Positions 17,988-30,618 are shown, counted from the stretch's first letter. The stretch is 64,000 bases of DNA from Bacteroidota bacterium (GCA_027488835.1 JAIYAW010000009.1:558001-622000), one strand, 5' to 3'. Program-made: numbers and translations. Notes: generated by a model not told the origin, from the letters alone.

Positions 17988-19247
17988 ATGAAATCCAAAG
18001 GCCAAACCTGTTCCTTTTGCGGAAGAAAAAAGGAAGAAGCAATTATGCTCATTTCTGGTCTTGAGGGACATATTTGTGACCAATGTGCTGAACAAGCGCA
18101 CCAAATAGTTTCGAAAGAACTTGGCCTTGAAGATAAAGCTATAGCGCCAGATAAGAAGAAATCGAAAGAAACTTCTATTGGCGCTATTACTAATTTGCCG
18201 ACCCCGGCAGAAATAAAAGAACACCTTGATCAATATGTAATTGGACAAGATGAAGCAAAGAAAACACTTTCAATTGCTGTTTACAATCACTACAAACGTA
18301 TTCAACACAAAAACGACCACCACGAAGTGGAGCTTGAAAAAAGCAATGTGTTGATTTTGGGAGAAACAGGCACAGGTAAAACCTTGCTTGCAAAAACCCT
18401 AGCCAAACTATTAAATGTTCCTTTCTGCATTGCCGATGCAACCGTTTTAACTGAAGCTGGTTATGTGGGTGAAGATGTAGAGAGTATTTTATCTCGTTTG
18501 TTGCAAGTTGCCAACTATAAGCCTGAATTGGCGGAAAGAGGTATCGTGTATGTAGACGAAGTTGATAAAATTAGCCGCAAAAGCGACAATCCATCCATTA
18601 CCCGCGATGTGAGTGGCGAAGGTGTTCAACAAGGTTTATTGAAAATCCTTGAAGGCACTGTTGCCAATGTTGCCCCTGAAGGTGGTAGAAAACACCCAGA
18701 TCAAAAATACGTAAAAATTGACACCACCAATATCTTGTTTATTTGCGGTGGCGCATTTGATGGTATAGAGAAAATAATTGGTCGTAGGTTACAAAACCAT
18801 GCTGTTGGTTTTAAACGCAGCGATTCTAGAGAAATCAATACAAAAAACTTATTGAGTCAAATTTCTCCTGCAGATTTGAAATCGTTTGGTTTGATTCCTG
18901 AAATTATTGGCCGTTTGCCAATCATTGCGTCTCTGCAACCTCTTGATAAAGAGGCATTAAAAAATATCCTTACAAAACCAAAAAACGCCCTTTTAAAGCA
19001 ATATCAATATTTGTTTGAATTGGAAGACGTGGCTTTGACATTTGATGACGAAACCATCGATTTTATTGTTGATTTGTCTTTTGAAAACAAGTTAGGTGCA
19101 CGTGGATTGCGTGGTATTTGCGAAGCAGTGCTTAAGAAATACATGTTTGAAATTCCTTCAAACGACAAAAAGAAGAAATCTTTGCGCATTACCCGAAAAA
19201 TGGCAGAAGATGAATGGAATGCCATTCAAGATCTTAAATACGCTTAA
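17988..19247 (+). CDS. clpX: ATP-dependent Clp protease ATP-binding subunit ClpX
   Basis: A 419-residue AAA+ unfoldase. An N-terminal zinc-binding domain has Cys8, Cys11, Cys30 and Cys33. Walker A is [11 protein letters not shown], Walker B is [10 protein letters not shown], and the family signature [14 protein letters not shown] and C-terminal [12 protein letters not shown] sensor region are present. It starts 3 bp after clpP, so both are on one message and translated together. ClpXP degrades tagged and regulatory proteins. Confidence 0.97.
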   Translation: MKSKGQTCSFCGRKKEEAIMLISGLEGHICDQCAEQAHQIVSKELGLEDKAIAPDKKKSKETSIGAITNLPTPAEIKEHLDQYVIGQDEAKKTLSIAVYNHYKRIQHKNDHHEVELEKSNVLILGETGTGKTLLAKTLAKLLNVPFCIADATVLTEAGYVGEDVESILSRLLQVANYKPELAERGIVYVDEVDKISRKSDNPSITRDVSGEGVQQGLLKILEGTVANVAPEGGRKHPDQKYVKIDTTNILFICGGAFDGIEKIIGRRLQNHAVGFKRSDSREINTKNLLSQISPADLKSFGLIPEIIGRLPIIASLQPLDKEALKNILTKPKNALLKQYQYLFELEDVALTFDDETIDFIVDLSFENKLGARGLRGICEAVLKKYMFEIPSNDKKKKSLRITRKMAEDEWNAIQDLKYA

Positions 19248-19258
19248 CCCCAAATATC

Positions 19259-20560
19259 TTAATTACTTGCTTTAATTTTATCAGATTTCAGAAATGAAAT
19301 GATAATAATTCCGGCAATAAAAAACACCATGAGCATTACAATGCTGTTTCTCATGCTGCCTGTTAAATCATCGATTAATCCCCAAGCAAATGTTCCGATA
19401 ACAATTGCCAACTTCTCTGTAACCTCGTAGAATGAGAAAAAAGAGGCATTGTCTTTGTCGCCAGGTATGAGCTTTGCATAAGTTGCCCTAGAAAGACTTT
19501 GTATTCCTCCCATAACTGTACCTATTAAACACGCCAATCCAAAGAATTGATTGGGATGTTTTGGTTCAAGGAAATAAGCCAGTACGCAACTAATCGCCCA
19601 AATACTGAGCGCCACAATAATTCCCTTTTTATTGCCTTGTTTGTCGGCCAACCAAGCAAAGAAATAGGCTCCTGCTATACCAATTAATTGAATCAATAAA
19701 ATAGTTTTTATGAGATCGCTCGATTCCAATTGCAATTCATTTTTACCAAATAAGGCAGCAACATAAATTACAGTTTGAACTCCCATGGTATACATAAAAA
19801 ATGAACCTAAAAAGATAAGCACTGGTTTCATGGTAAGTACTTCTTTGAAAACCAATTTCAGTTCTTTATACCCTTGCCAAATTTTAGATGGTGCTCCTAC
19901 TTTGGTTTTGCCCGGCAATTTTAACAATGGCCAAATAGACCATCCAAACCACCAAATGCCAACTGTTAAAAACCCAACCCTAAATGCCAATGAATTTTCG
20001 CCAGTGGGCTCAGGTAATCCGAACCAACTCGACTTTTGAATAAACAATAGATTCAGCACAAGAAGAATGATACTCCCAATATAACCCATGGTAAATCCCC
20101 TTGCTGATAATTTATCAAATCTATCTGGTGTTGCTATCTCTGGCAAATATGCATTGTAAAATACCAAACTTCCTGAGAATCCTACCGTGGCTGTTAGAAA
20201 ACACATCAATCCAAACACATAATTATCGCCATTGAACCAAAACAAGCTGCTACAGCCTATACTTCCCAAAAGAATAAAGAAACGCATGAATGATTTTTTA
20301 TTCCCTCTTGAATCTGCAATGCCCGAAAGAAAGGGTATCAATATCACATTCAGTAAAAATGCAAACGATAAGGTGTAACTATAAACAGCTGTATTCTTGA
20401 ATGAATATCCGAAAATTTGCATGGTTTCATGATTGTAATGCTTTGTGTAAATTTCATAGAACAATGGAAATATGGCAGAAGATATTGACAATGAATAAAC
20501 GCTGTTGGCCCAATCATACATAGCCCAAGCGGTTAATACGCTTTTATCGTTTTTTTGCAT
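19259..20560 (-). CDS. UMF1/Atg22-like MFS transporter
   Basis: About 433 residues from the ATG at 20560 (the frame opens at a TTG three codons earlier). The N-terminus SVLTAWAMYDWANSVYSL is the hallmark of the UMF1 family, related to yeast vacuolar Atg22. About eleven to twelve hydrophobic helices are visible (for example AFLLNVILIPFLSGIAD, and GLACLIGTVMGGIQSLSR). In eukaryotes Atg22 exports amino acids from the vacuole; bacterial substrates are not known. It runs toward clpX, ending 12 bp from it, with no clear terminator between. Confidence 0.87.
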   Translation of the reverse strand: MQKNDKSVLTAWAMYDWANSVYSLSISSAIFPLFYEIYTKHYNHETMQIFGYSFKNTAVYSYTLSFAFLLNVILIPFLSGIADSRGNKKSFMRFFILLGSIGCSSLFWFNGDNYVFGLMCFLTATVGFSGSLVFYNAYLPEIATPDRFDKLSARGFTMGYIGSIILLVLNLLFIQKSSWFGLPEPTGENSLAFRVGFLTVGIWWFGWSIWPLLKLPGKTKVGAPSKIWQGYKELKLVFKEVLTMKPVLIFLGSFFMYTMGVQTVIYVAALFGKNELQLESSDLIKTILLIQLIGIAGAYFFAWLADKQGNKKGIIVALSIWAISCVLAYFLEPKHPNQFFGLACLIGTVMGGIQSLSRATYAKLIPGDKDNASFFSFYEVTEKLAIVIGTFAWGLIDDLTGSMRNSIVMLMVFFIAGIIIISFLKSDKIKASN

Positions 20561-20586
20561 AGCCCGCAAGATAAAGTGTTTATTTA

Positions 20587-20624
20587 AAAAAAGAAAGGCC
20601 CATAATTACTTGTGGGCCTTTACA
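20587..20624 (-). terminator. Terminator of the large secreted protein gene
   Basis: On the minus strand AAAGGCCCA and TGGGCCTTT flank a short loop and are followed by an interrupted T run. It separates the 4.7-kb gene from the UMF1 gene downstream on the same strand. Confidence 0.88.
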
Positions 20625-20652
20625 GAAATATATTTTTATTAAAAAATAATTA

Positions 20653-23600
20653 TCAACGCAGCAGCGTTAAGGTTCCATCGTAATAATATTCTTTATCTTC
20701 AAATGAAGTAACTACAATATGGTATACATAAACATCTTGGGCGCATGGTTCATTTTTAGATTTGCCATTCCATCCTTTGGTTATATCAGAGGTTTCGTAT
20801 ATTTTTTCTCCCCAACGGTTATAAATCATCATTTGAATGGATTTAAAATTGGTAGCAACAGGAGCAAAAGTTTCATTTGTGCCGGGACCTTCCTCATTAG
20901 GTGTAAATACATCTGGAACAAATACAATGATGTCTGGCCCAATATGAATCCATTGGCTTGCTGTATCAAAACAACCGTGATTGGTTTTTACCAACAATCG
21001 AATCAGGTAATTACCAGTATCTCTTGAGTATGCAAAACGAGGACTCTGCATCATTGAAGTATCTGGCTTTGAAGTTCCAAAATCCCACATATAACTCAAA
21101 GTTGGATTAAATGGATTTTGCACTACTGAACTTTGGTTATACATGATAAACTTAGGCAATGCAACGGTAGTATGATATTTCGGATCTGTATAGAACTTAG
21201 CATCCGGAATTGGGTAAGCCTCTACTGAGCCAACAGCAGTGTCTTTACAATTTCCTTTTACATTTGTTACAATTACAGATACTGGGTATTGATTTTGAAT
21301 TATGTATGGAATATTGGTTGGGTTTGATAATTTACTTGAATCGCCATTTCCAAAAACCCATTGATATGCCAGATCAGTTGGATTGATTCCTTTGTTTTCA
21401 GTAACATTCCAGTTTGTAAGCAGTGGAACGCATCCTTTGAAATTATCTAGTGGACTTAAATTCGGGAATAAGTAATAAATCAGTTTGATAGAGTCAGAAA
21501 CTGGAGGACAAACATCATTTGCCAAAGGAACAGTAGTTACCAATAAATTGGCTTCCTTTTTTATGGCGTCATTAGAACCATTTGCATATTTGATATTTTC
21601 AGCATTTATATTATCGATGATACCATCTGAACCAGATAATTTTGTCCAGAAAACCTTATTGTAACTAAATTTACTTAATGCCGAAATATTCAGCGGAGCA
21701 CCTTCGCATGCATCGAGTGGCTTTTGAGGGATAATGATTTCAGGTTGGGTTCTTATAAACACATTGTAAGTTTCTGTATCAGCGCAGCCGTTGTTATCGG
21801 TATAGGCCAATATGAATTTCTGTGGACCTTCAATATTTGCTGACTTGGTAGTTACAGGTGTCAACATGGATCCTACCAAATTGGGACCCGACCATGTTTG
21901 AGTTGCTGATGCCGGTTTTGATTTATTTACGTCTAAACGGGTTGTTAAATCAAGTTTGGGTCCACTGCTGCATAAAGTAAGCGTAGACAACATAACCGCA
22001 TCTGGCGTATCATTCACTGTGATATAAAAACTATCTACTTTGATGCAACCAGTTCCGTTGTTTGAATATAAAATTTTATAACTCCCTTTTCCAAATGATG
22101 GCGGGAATAAATGTCCCAAAGGCAGAGCTTTGCCAATCATAGGACCTGTTTTGGCAAAATCAAATTCCACAATTTTGAAATTTCCACCATCTCCATCTTG
22201 GGCCTTAACCCCATTCACTATTACATTGTCGTATAAATCAATAGTATCCCAATTGATACAAAGTGGATTTGGGCTAATTATTTTAATACTGGGCTCACCA
22301 ATAACTTGAATTTTGGTGGTATCACAACTCTTACACTTTGTTAAAATATCTTCAATACAGAGTTTGAATTTATAATCGCCCATGTAATAATCTTCAGTTA
22401 CATCTCCAAATAGGAAATGCCAATCAGGAGTTCCCAAAGGATTATTATTAATCAAAACTTTAGCAGAATCAACCCCATTAGGCACAATCATTGATGTCCA
22501 TTGGAAATTAACTCCTGCTTTTGTTTTTGGTTTCACAATACTTGAATCCATAAACGCATCGCCCTTATCTTGGCAATAAATTTTATTCGTTAATTCCAAT
22601 ATTGGATTGCCGTTGATACGCTGAGTTACAGAATCTACGTTGATACAACCATTTGTATCTTTGAACCAACCATAAATATTTGCATTGTAACTCTTGCCAT
22701 TTTGTAACTGTGTATTATTTAATTTGGAGGTCTTAAACATATGTCGCACAGGAGTTACACTGTCTACATAGATATCTGGTTGCAAACGTTTACCACTCCA
22801 AATTCTAACACCAGAAACCTTCCCTCTATTGAAAAAAGAATTCAATTCTAAATCACCATAGGCAAAACATTGCGATTTCAATGGTTTTGGATCCCATTTA
22901 ACAAAAGGCAAAGTATTTACTTTAATTACCATAGTATCGTAATCTTCACAGGTATGATTTGATTGTTTTACTGAAACATACAAACTATAGGTAAATAACT
23001 GCGCTGAACCTCCGGCGGCATTTGTATTTTTAGGGGATACAGTATACCCCATATTTGATCCTAAAACTGTACTTTTGGTGACATCCTTCCAAATGTAACT
23101 TCCCGTTTGGGCAACGGGTTTATGCTGAGCTGTAAGCAAAGATGAAGAAAGGTTACAAAGGGTTAAATCTGGTCCAGATATGGCGATAACCGTATCGTTT
23201 ACAAACAAAGTAACAGTATCTAGCAACTCGCATTTGAATTTTTTTTCTGTTACTCTAACAATATAATCGCCTTTTACATTTTTGGTTATTTTCTGAGTTG
23301 TATCTCCAGAATTCCAAAGATATTTCACTGTATCGTTATTCTGTGCATCGAAAGTTGCAGTCTCATAAGTGCAAATTCGTTTATCAGGTCCCAATCCAAT
23401 TACGGGAAGTGGCTTCACATAAATTGTCATGGTATCATAAAAAACACAACCATCACCATCAGTTACTTTTATTCGAATGGCACTATCGCGGTTAATATTT
23501 GGTATACTTAATTTATCAAGTGTATCTTGAACAAAACTAGTTTCATTTTTGAATTTTTTGGTTGCTGTGTCGAACATTAAACGCGACCAAGAAAATTTAT

Positions 23601-25353
23601 ATGTTGGTTTTGCATTTGATACTTTTGGAAGGATATTCAAGGTTGTTCCCATACAAGCAAACGTGTCTAAGTTTGCCATTACAACGGTTGGTGGATTGGG
23701 AACAATAATGGTATCTCTGTAAATTGTAGGACAGTTAAACGAGTTGTTTACCGTAAACACAATAATATACTTACCACCCTTTTTAAATGTCATAGTATCT
23801 GATTTCTTCGCGCTAAAAAACAACTCCTTTTTTGCAACACTATCACGAACGCTCCATTGATATGACAGTGCTCCTTTGAAGGAAGCTGGAGGTGTGGCAG
23901 TCATTGCAAATCTTCCGCATTTCATGAAATTGGGCGACAAAGTTGCGCCCTTATATCCTTTTAAAGCACTGTACTGAACCGCAGTATATCTTCTATCAGC
24001 AGATGCCTTCGGGTTAACTTTAATTCTAAATCCTTTAATAGATTGAGATGGTGTTGGGCAATGATCATCGGTAGCAGTTACGGTAAATGAATATGCAACA
24101 TCTGAGGCTTGTCCGATTTGTGTTTTCCAACAAAATTCAGCTTGTTTTTCTCGCTTCTTTTTATCTTTAATTTTAAATGTGGCACCTGATATACCTCCAT
24201 TCCATGTCATTTGAACAGTATCTGGAACCGTTTGATTCGGTGAGAATGTTTCATCTGTTCCATCAATGGTAAAACAAATTTCATTCCCTTCACAAACTTT
24301 ACTGTTTGCAGGACCTGATATCTTAGGTGGATGATTATAACCACAATTATCTTTTACAACAATTTGTAAATCTCGATGTGTTTTTCCAACCCACCGCCAA
24401 ACACCGGCAGTATCTTTTCGCCAATCTGTCATCCTTTCCACTAAAACCGCTACTTCATCACATTTAACCGGCGTAAATACCAAGTCACCGTTCGCTGTAT
24501 CTAAGAAAAACCCCCTTGGTGGATTTGAGTTGGGGTTTGGTGTACATTTAATGGTGGTTGGCGGAACACAAAACGGTGTAATTGGATACAAATAAGTAAA
24601 AGGAGAAGTGTATGGAACTGAAGAATTTGGAACTCCTTTCAAGGCTGGGGCCATTTTATATGACAATGAATCAAAATCTAAGGTATCTAATGCTCCGTTA
24701 TTAAAGTAATAGGGTTCATTACAGCATGCATAAGCAATTGGAACATTTGTTAGCGTAGGAGAATTGTTACATTTGTTTGACATTTTGCGCAAATTGCAAA
24801 TATTCAAAGTAGCGGTGGTCCAAAAATCGGCCCAAGTAGCACCTGTGGTAATTGCCGCATTTCTACAGCATTGGTTGTATGCAAAAGTTAATTCACAATT
24901 TGTTGAACCTAAACCTATTGTGGAGTTACTAAATGGCGCTTTTGACAAATCTACTGTAGTTTCATAAGTATGTTCTTCAACTCCTTCACCGGTATAACTT
25001 GTATTTGTTGGCTTACAAGGGCTATTGGCAGTTGAACAACGCGGGGTAATGTCTTTAATACTTACAAATGTTAATCCAAGGGAATAAGTTGAAGTACTGA
25101 TTCCTCCGTTATTTCCGGCATACCAATACAATGAACTCCAACTGGCAGGGGCACCAGCACCACGACAATCTCTGTAGAATTTTACAATAATTTTATATTT
25201 ATCATTTCCCAAACACCGATAAGTCATGTCGGCACCCATTACGTGATCGGCTTTTGCTTGATTAAAAAAGCCTATAAAAATAATCATCAATACCCCTAAT
25301 GACGATGTTTTTATTAACTTTTGTTGAACCCAAATTTTTATTTGATTAATCAT
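20653..25353 (-). CDS. Giant secreted multi-PKD/Ig-like protein with type B T9SS sorting domain
   Basis: About 1566 residues from the ATG at 25353. A signal peptide (core SLGVLMIIFIGFFNQAKA) is followed by the opening ADHVMGADMTYRCLGNDKYK and YRDCRG, a pattern shared by many large Bacteroidota surface proteins. Many beta-sandwich modules follow, several PKD-like (YQWVFGNGDSSKL, SYMWDFGTS), with repeated links such as LPVIGLGPDKRIC. The C-terminus is a CHU_C sorting domain: FVPDVFTPNEEGPG, MMIYNRWGEKIYET, GWNGKSKNEP and DVYVYHIVV. A likely surface adhesin or filament component. The frame could begin at a GTG at 25392, but the ATG sits better before the signal peptide. Confidence 0.9.
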   Translation of the reverse strand: MINQIKIWVQQKLIKTSSLGVLMIIFIGFFNQAKADHVMGADMTYRCLGNDKYKIIVKFYRDCRGAGAPASWSSLYWYAGNNGGISTSTYSLGLTFVSIKDITPRCSTANSPCKPTNTSYTGEGVEEHTYETTVDLSKAPFSNSTIGLGSTNCELTFAYNQCCRNAAITTGATWADFWTTATLNICNLRKMSNKCNNSPTLTNVPIAYACCNEPYYFNNGALDTLDFDSLSYKMAPALKGVPNSSVPYTSPFTYLYPITPFCVPPTTIKCTPNPNSNPPRGFFLDTANGDLVFTPVKCDEVAVLVERMTDWRKDTAGVWRWVGKTHRDLQIVVKDNCGYNHPPKISGPANSKVCEGNEICFTIDGTDETFSPNQTVPDTVQMTWNGGISGATFKIKDKKKREKQAEFCWKTQIGQASDVAYSFTVTATDDHCPTPSQSIKGFRIKVNPKASADRRYTAVQYSALKGYKGATLSPNFMKCGRFAMTATPPASFKGALSYQWSVRDSVAKKELFFSAKKSDTMTFKKGGKYIIVFTVNNSFNCPTIYRDTIIVPNPPTVVMANLDTFACMGTTLNILPKVSNAKPTYKFSWSRLMFDTATKKFKNETSFVQDTLDKLSIPNINRDSAIRIKVTDGDGCVFYDTMTIYVKPLPVIGLGPDKRICTYETATFDAQNNDTVKYLWNSGDTTQKITKNVKGDYIVRVTEKKFKCELLDTVTLFVNDTVIAISGPDLTLCNLSSSLLTAQHKPVAQTGSYIWKDVTKSTVLGSNMGYTVSPKNTNAAGGSAQLFTYSLYVSVKQSNHTCEDYDTMVIKVNTLPFVKWDPKPLKSQCFAYGDLELNSFFNRGKVSGVRIWSGKRLQPDIYVDSVTPVRHMFKTSKLNNTQLQNGKSYNANIYGWFKDTNGCINVDSVTQRINGNPILELTNKIYCQDKGDAFMDSSIVKPKTKAGVNFQWTSMIVPNGVDSAKVLINNNPLGTPDWHFLFGDVTEDYYMGDYKFKLCIEDILTKCKSCDTTKIQVIGEPSIKIISPNPLCINWDTIDLYDNVIVNGVKAQDGDGGNFKIVEFDFAKTGPMIGKALPLGHLFPPSFGKGSYKILYSNNGTGCIKVDSFYITVNDTPDAVMLSTLTLCSSGPKLDLTTRLDVNKSKPASATQTWSGPNLVGSMLTPVTTKSANIEGPQKFILAYTDNNGCADTETYNVFIRTQPEIIIPQKPLDACEGAPLNISALSKFSYNKVFWTKLSGSDGIIDNINAENIKYANGSNDAIKKEANLLVTTVPLANDVCPPVSDSIKLIYYLFPNLSPLDNFKGCVPLLTNWNVTENKGINPTDLAYQWVFGNGDSSKLSNPTNIPYIIQNQYPVSVIVTNVKGNCKDTAVGSVEAYPIPDAKFYTDPKYHTTVALPKFIMYNQSSVVQNPFNPTLSYMWDFGTSKPDTSMMQSPRFAYSRDTGNYLIRLLVKTNHGCFDTASQWIHIGPDIIVFVPDVFTPNEEGPGTNETFAPVATNFKSIQMMIYNRWGEKIYETSDITKGWNGKSKNEPCAQDVYVYHIVVTSFEDKEYYYDGTLTLLR

Positions 25354-25423
25354 TTTTTGTATGAAGTTGGAAATATACAACAATATAGACACTTTTTCAA
25401 ATGAAAACGTGTGCCGTAAATGA

Positions 25424-26017
25424 TTACATCTTAAAGAATTTCTTCATTGAAATCCAAGCTTCCATTTTAGATTCGTTGTTTGACATTACGTCTAACACAT
25501 CTTTCAACCATAAAACTTGTTTATTTGCCAGTAAGTATTCTGAATTTATTGTTTGAAACGCCTCAGTTTTGAGGTTAGTAGACCAAATTAAAACCCTATG
25601 GGAATTGAGTTCAGAAATGAATTTTGTAATATCTGTTACCTCTGGAAACAATGTCAAATTATACACTGCAAAATCAGCCAAAGCAAGTGGTTTCCCATCG
25701 ATACGAATTGCACCCATCATCTTGGTTAAGGGCTCATTCAATTTTTCAGGCCAATGGGCTAATTCTGCATCAATAATTATATTTACAACTGTTGATACCG
25801 GCAATTCTATTTTTTTTATTTCAACTATATTTGGTGCAAATTCTTCGTCAATTTCACCATCTTCTGTTGCATTGTTTAAAACATCAACTTGTTGATATTC
25901 TGAATTTACAACATCGTCAGCTTCCCTATTTTTTTCTGTTGGAATGTAAAAAATTCCCCCTGAAAATAAGGAAGTTAAAAGCAATGGATTATCCACAATT
26001 TGTATTTTTTCATTCAT
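25424..26017 (-). CDS. Hypothetical protein, 197 residues
   Basis: I do not recognise a family. The protein has an acidic, low-complexity segment around residues 35-65 (rich in Glu and Asp) and ends with a helical stretch containing WISMKKFFKM. No signal peptide or membrane helix. It contains LAHWPEKLNEPLTKMMGAIR and VYNLTLFPEVTDI, which could form a small alpha/beta domain. It is divergently transcribed from ilvE with a 33-bp gap and lies just upstream of the giant secreted protein on the same strand. Codon use looks like its neighbours, so it is probably a real gene. Confidence 0.7.
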   Translation of the reverse strand: MNEKIQIVDNPLLLTSLFSGGIFYIPTEKNREADDVVNSEYQQVDVLNNATEDGEIDEEFAPNIVEIKKIELPVSTVVNIIIDAELAHWPEKLNEPLTKMMGAIRIDGKPLALADFAVYNLTLFPEVTDITKFISELNSHRVLIWSTNLKTEAFQTINSEYLLANKQVLWLKDVLDVMSNNESKMEAWISMKKFFKM

Positions 26018-26037
26018 AGCTTACAAGATTTCTTCTA

Positions 26038-26045
26038 TTTTTGAA
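26038..26045 (+). promoter_or_regulatory. -7 box of ilvE
   Basis: TATTTTTG matches TAnnTTTG and ends 5 bp before the ATG at 26051, implying a leaderless or very short-leader transcript. Confidence 0.6.
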
Positions 26046-26050
26046 ATTAG

Positions 26051-27115
26051 ATGGACTTCGAAATTAGTATTGAAAAAGTAAAAAACAGCAGAATTCTTGA
26101 ATTTGACACCGAAAATATTGGTTTTGGTAAAATTTTTAGCGATCACATGTTTGTTTCCGATTGGAATGGTGAAGAATGGACAAATCATAGAATTATTCCT
26201 TATGGTCCTTTTACTTTAAGTCCTGCAACCAGTGCAATCCATTATGGGCAATCTATTTTTGAAGGAATGAAAGCTTTTGGAAGTACAAAAAACGACCATG
26301 ATGTATTGATGTTCAGACCTGAAGAAAATGCAAAACGTTTAAACAGATCTGCAAAAAGGATGGCAATGCCTGAAATTCCTGAAGATTTATTTTTGGCAGG
26401 ACTAAGCAAGTTACTCGATATCGACCGCAATTGGGTTCCTAGAACCGAAGGTGGTTCACTTTATATTCGTCCATTTATGTTTGCCACTGATGATTTCATT
26501 GGCGTTAAACCCTCAAATCATTACACTTTTGCTATTTTTTGCTGTCCTGTTGGACCCTATTACAACAAGCCTCTACGCGTAAAAGTGGAAGAAGAATACA
26601 GCCGTGCTGCGCCAGGTGGCGTTGGCTTTACAAAATCGGCAGGGAATTATGCTGCTTCGATGTATCCAACTGCATTGGCACAAGCGGAAGGATATGATCA
26701 GGTTTTGTGGACAGATTCGACTACGCATAAATTGGTGGAAGAAACCGGTACTACAAATTTCTTTGCAGTTTTTGGAAATACCGTTGCGACTCCAGAATTA
26801 ACCGATACCCTATTGGCGGGAACTACACGCGAAAGTGTAATTTTAAGTTTGCGTTCTATGGGATATAATGTAGAAGAGCGAAAACTTTCTGTTCAAGAAT
26901 TAAAAGATAGCTTAGCAGAAGGAACCCTCACAGAATTGTTTATTACTGGTACTGCAGCTACATTAATTAATATCGATGGATTTGGCCATAATGGCGAATA
27001 CTTCTCTGTGATTACACAAGGAAATCAAAATCTATCTACGAAGGTAAAAACCTATTTAGACGATATTAAACTGGAGCGATCTGCCGATACACAAGGTTGG
27101 ATTATTCGTATTTAA
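26051..27115 (+). CDS. ilvE: Branched-chain amino acid aminotransferase
   Basis: A 354-residue fold-type IV PLP enzyme that makes or breaks down Leu, Ile and Val. HYGQSIFEGMKAF (residues 65-76), PFMFATDDFIGVKPS, and the PLP lysine Lys195 in GFTKSAGNYAASM are present, as is EETGTTNFF and the cofactor-phosphate loop TLLAGTTRESV. The length fits the longer mitochondrial-like branch of the family. It has its own promoter and no close partners in biosynthesis here. Confidence 0.94.
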   Translation: MDFEISIEKVKNSRILEFDTENIGFGKIFSDHMFVSDWNGEEWTNHRIIPYGPFTLSPATSAIHYGQSIFEGMKAFGSTKNDHDVLMFRPEENAKRLNRSAKRMAMPEIPEDLFLAGLSKLLDIDRNWVPRTEGGSLYIRPFMFATDDFIGVKPSNHYTFAIFCCPVGPYYNKPLRVKVEEEYSRAAPGGVGFTKSAGNYAASMYPTALAQAEGYDQVLWTDSTTHKLVEETGTTNFFAVFGNTVATPELTDTLLAGTTRESVILSLRSMGYNVEERKLSVQELKDSLAEGTLTELFITGTAATLINIDGFGHNGEYFSVITQGNQNLSTKVKTYLDDIKLERSADTQGWIIRI

Positions 27116-27169
27116 ATCTTTGTTGAAAACTAACTAATTAATTTCTTTCGGGGAACAAAAACTCTATCG

Positions 27170-27177
27170 TAATTTTG
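27170..27177 (+). promoter_or_regulatory. -7 box of pyrG
   Basis: TAATTTTG matches TAnnTTTG, 20 bp before the ATG chosen for CTP synthase. Confidence 0.6.
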
Positions 27178-27197
27178 TTTCCCGTAACATGCATTTC

Positions 27198-28805
27198 ATG
27201 AATAAATCTAAATACATCTTTGTTACGGGGGGCGTAACATCTTCTTTAGGGAAGGGAATCATCGCTGCTTCATTAGCTAAGTTATTACAAGCAAGGGGAT
27301 ACAAAGCAACTATCCAAAAATTCGATCCGTATATTAACGTAGATCCAGGTACCTTAAATCCCTACGAACATGGTGAATGCTATGTAACCGAGGATGGTGC
27401 AGAAACGGATTTAGATTTAGGTCATTACGAACGTTTTTTAAATGTTCCAACAAGTCAAGCAAACAATGTAACTACAGGTAGGGTTTACCAAACTGTAATT
27501 AACAACGAACGCAAAGGGGTTTATTTGGGTAAAACAGTACAAGTTATCCCTCATATTACCGATGAAATCAAACGAAGAATGAAAATTCTTGGCGAGTCAG
27601 GTAATTATGACATTATTATCACGGAAATTGGTGGTACAGTGGGAGATATTGAATCGCTGCCGTATATAGAAAGTATGCGTCAATTGATTTGGGAAGAAGG
27701 TGAAAGCAATTCAATGGTTATTCACTTAACCTTAATTCCTTACCTTGCTGCAGCTGGTGAATTAAAAACGAAACCTACACAACATTCCGTTAAAAGTTTA
27801 CTTGAATTGGGTGTTCAACCCGATGTTTTGGTTTGTAGAACTGAACACCACTTGAATGCTGAAATTAAACGCAAATTGGCCCTATTCTGTAATGTTCAGA
27901 ACAATGCAGTCATAGAAGCCCGCGATATGTCAACCATTTATGAGGTTCCAATGGCAATGCTGAAAGAAAAGTTGGACAAAGTTGTTTTGTCTAAACTAAA
28001 ACTCAAGAGTACAACGGAACCGAATTTAGAAATTTGGGAGAAATTCCTATTTAAACTAGAACATCCAAAGGCGGAAATTTCGATTGCCTTGGTTGGCAAA
28101 TATGTTGAATTGCCAGATGCATATAAATCAATAAATGAATCATTTATTCATGCTGGAGCAAGCAACGAGTGTGAGGTAAAAGTAAAATATATTAATTCTG
28201 AATTGCTTACCACTGAAAATGTTGCTCAAAAACTGAGTGGTTTCCAAGGTATTTTGGTTGCCCCAGGTTTTGGAAACAGGGGTATAGAAGGCAAATTGGT
28301 TGCTGTGAAGTTTGCCCGAGAGAACAAAATTCCTTTCTTTGGTATTTGTTTGGGAATGCAATGTTCAGTCATAGAATTTGCACGCAATGTGGTATGGTTA
28401 ACCGATGCACATAGCATCGAAATGGATGCAAACACAAATAATGCTGTTATTGATCTGATGGAAGACCAAAAGAAAATCAGCAATATGGGAGGCACAATGC
28501 GTTTGGGTTCTTATCAATGTACTTTAATCAAAGGCAGCCATGCAGCGAAAGCATATGGCAAAACACATATTACCGAGCGTCACAGACACCGTTATGAATT
28601 CAATAACACATACAAAGAGCAAATCCAACAAGCAGGAATGACAATTACGGGAACAAATCCAGATACTGGGTTAGCCGAAATTGTTGAAATTGCGAATCAT
28701 CCCTGGTTTGTTGGCGTGCAATTTCACCCAGAATTAAAAAGCACTGTTGAAAATCCACATCCATTATTTGTAGCCTTTATTAGTGCTGCAATGAAAATGA
28801 ACTAA
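27198..28805 (+). CDS. pyrG: CTP synthase
   Basis: A 535-residue glutamine-dependent enzyme that converts UTP to CTP. The synthetase half starts [17 protein letters not shown] with the P-loop and continues with [16 protein letters not shown] and [20 protein letters not shown]. The C-terminal glutamine amidotransferase has the nucleophile elbow FFGICLGMQ and the His-Glu pair in [10 protein letters not shown]. The start at 27198 (second of two in-frame ATGs, MNKSKYIF) matches the family better than 27189. Strong terminator follows. Confidence 0.97.
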   Translation: MNKSKYIFVTGGVTSSLGKGIIAASLAKLLQARGYKATIQKFDPYINVDPGTLNPYEHGECYVTEDGAETDLDLGHYERFLNVPTSQANNVTTGRVYQTVINNERKGVYLGKTVQVIPHITDEIKRRMKILGESGNYDIIITEIGGTVGDIESLPYIESMRQLIWEEGESNSMVIHLTLIPYLAAAGELKTKPTQHSVKSLLELGVQPDVLVCRTEHHLNAEIKRKLALFCNVQNNAVIEARDMSTIYEVPMAMLKEKLDKVVLSKLKLKSTTEPNLEIWEKFLFKLEHPKAEISIALVGKYVELPDAYKSINESFIHAGASNECEVKVKYINSELLTTENVAQKLSGFQGILVAPGFGNRGIEGKLVAVKFARENKIPFFGICLGMQCSVIEFARNVVWLTDAHSIEMDANTNNAVIDLMEDQKKISNMGGTMRLGSYQCTLIKGSHAAKAYGKTHITERHRHRYEFNNTYKEQIQQAGMTITGTNPDTGLAEIVEIANHPWFVGVQFHPELKSTVENPHPLFVAFISAAMKMN

Positions 28806-28823
28806 TTTTATATTTTTAAATAA

Positions 28824-28857
28824 AAAAAAGACGCAGTTTCATTGCGTCTTTTTTTTA
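28824..28857 (+). terminator. Terminator of pyrG
   Basis: A-run, stem GACGCA with TGCGTC, loop GTTTCAT, then a run of T. Confidence 0.92.
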
Positions 28858-29052
28858 TAACATAAACACCTAATAAAATGCAAATCAAATTCCAGGTTGA
28901 CGTTTACACTTTGCCTACCCCTAAAACAGATTTACATTTTGGAATTTCACAATTGCTAATTTTAAACAACTAAAACTAAACTACATTTGTGTTACTTCTT
29001 GATGCAAATCTATTGTAAGATTATTATTTGAATATTGACACAATATTACGAA
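28858..29052. other. Intergenic region between pyrG and guaB terminators
   Basis: About 195 bp between two convergent terminators. A 31-codon frame from 28878 is present but has no promoter or family likeness. I see no other structure. Confidence 0.5.
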
Positions 29053-29084
29053 ACAAAAAAGCCTTCTACGATGAGAAGGCTTTG
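29053..29084 (-). terminator. Terminator of guaB
   Basis: On the minus strand AAAGCCTTCT pairs with AGAAGGCTTT around a short loop, followed by T-run. Position is 20-50 bp after the guaB stop. Confidence 0.9.
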
Positions 29085-29102
29085 AATATTTTGGCATAAA
29101 AA

Positions 29103-30590
<1,488 letters not shown>

Positions 30591-30618
30591 TTAAAAAGTA
30601 TGGTGGTTATTTGCCGTG

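Noticed and set aside
22000-24000. Numerous open frames on the plus strand inside the 4.7-kb gene
   Set aside because: They are antisense shadows of the giant secreted protein, without domain or promoter support.
28878-28973. 31-codon frame between the pyrG and guaB terminators
   Set aside because: No promoter box, no family likeness and it lies between two terminators.
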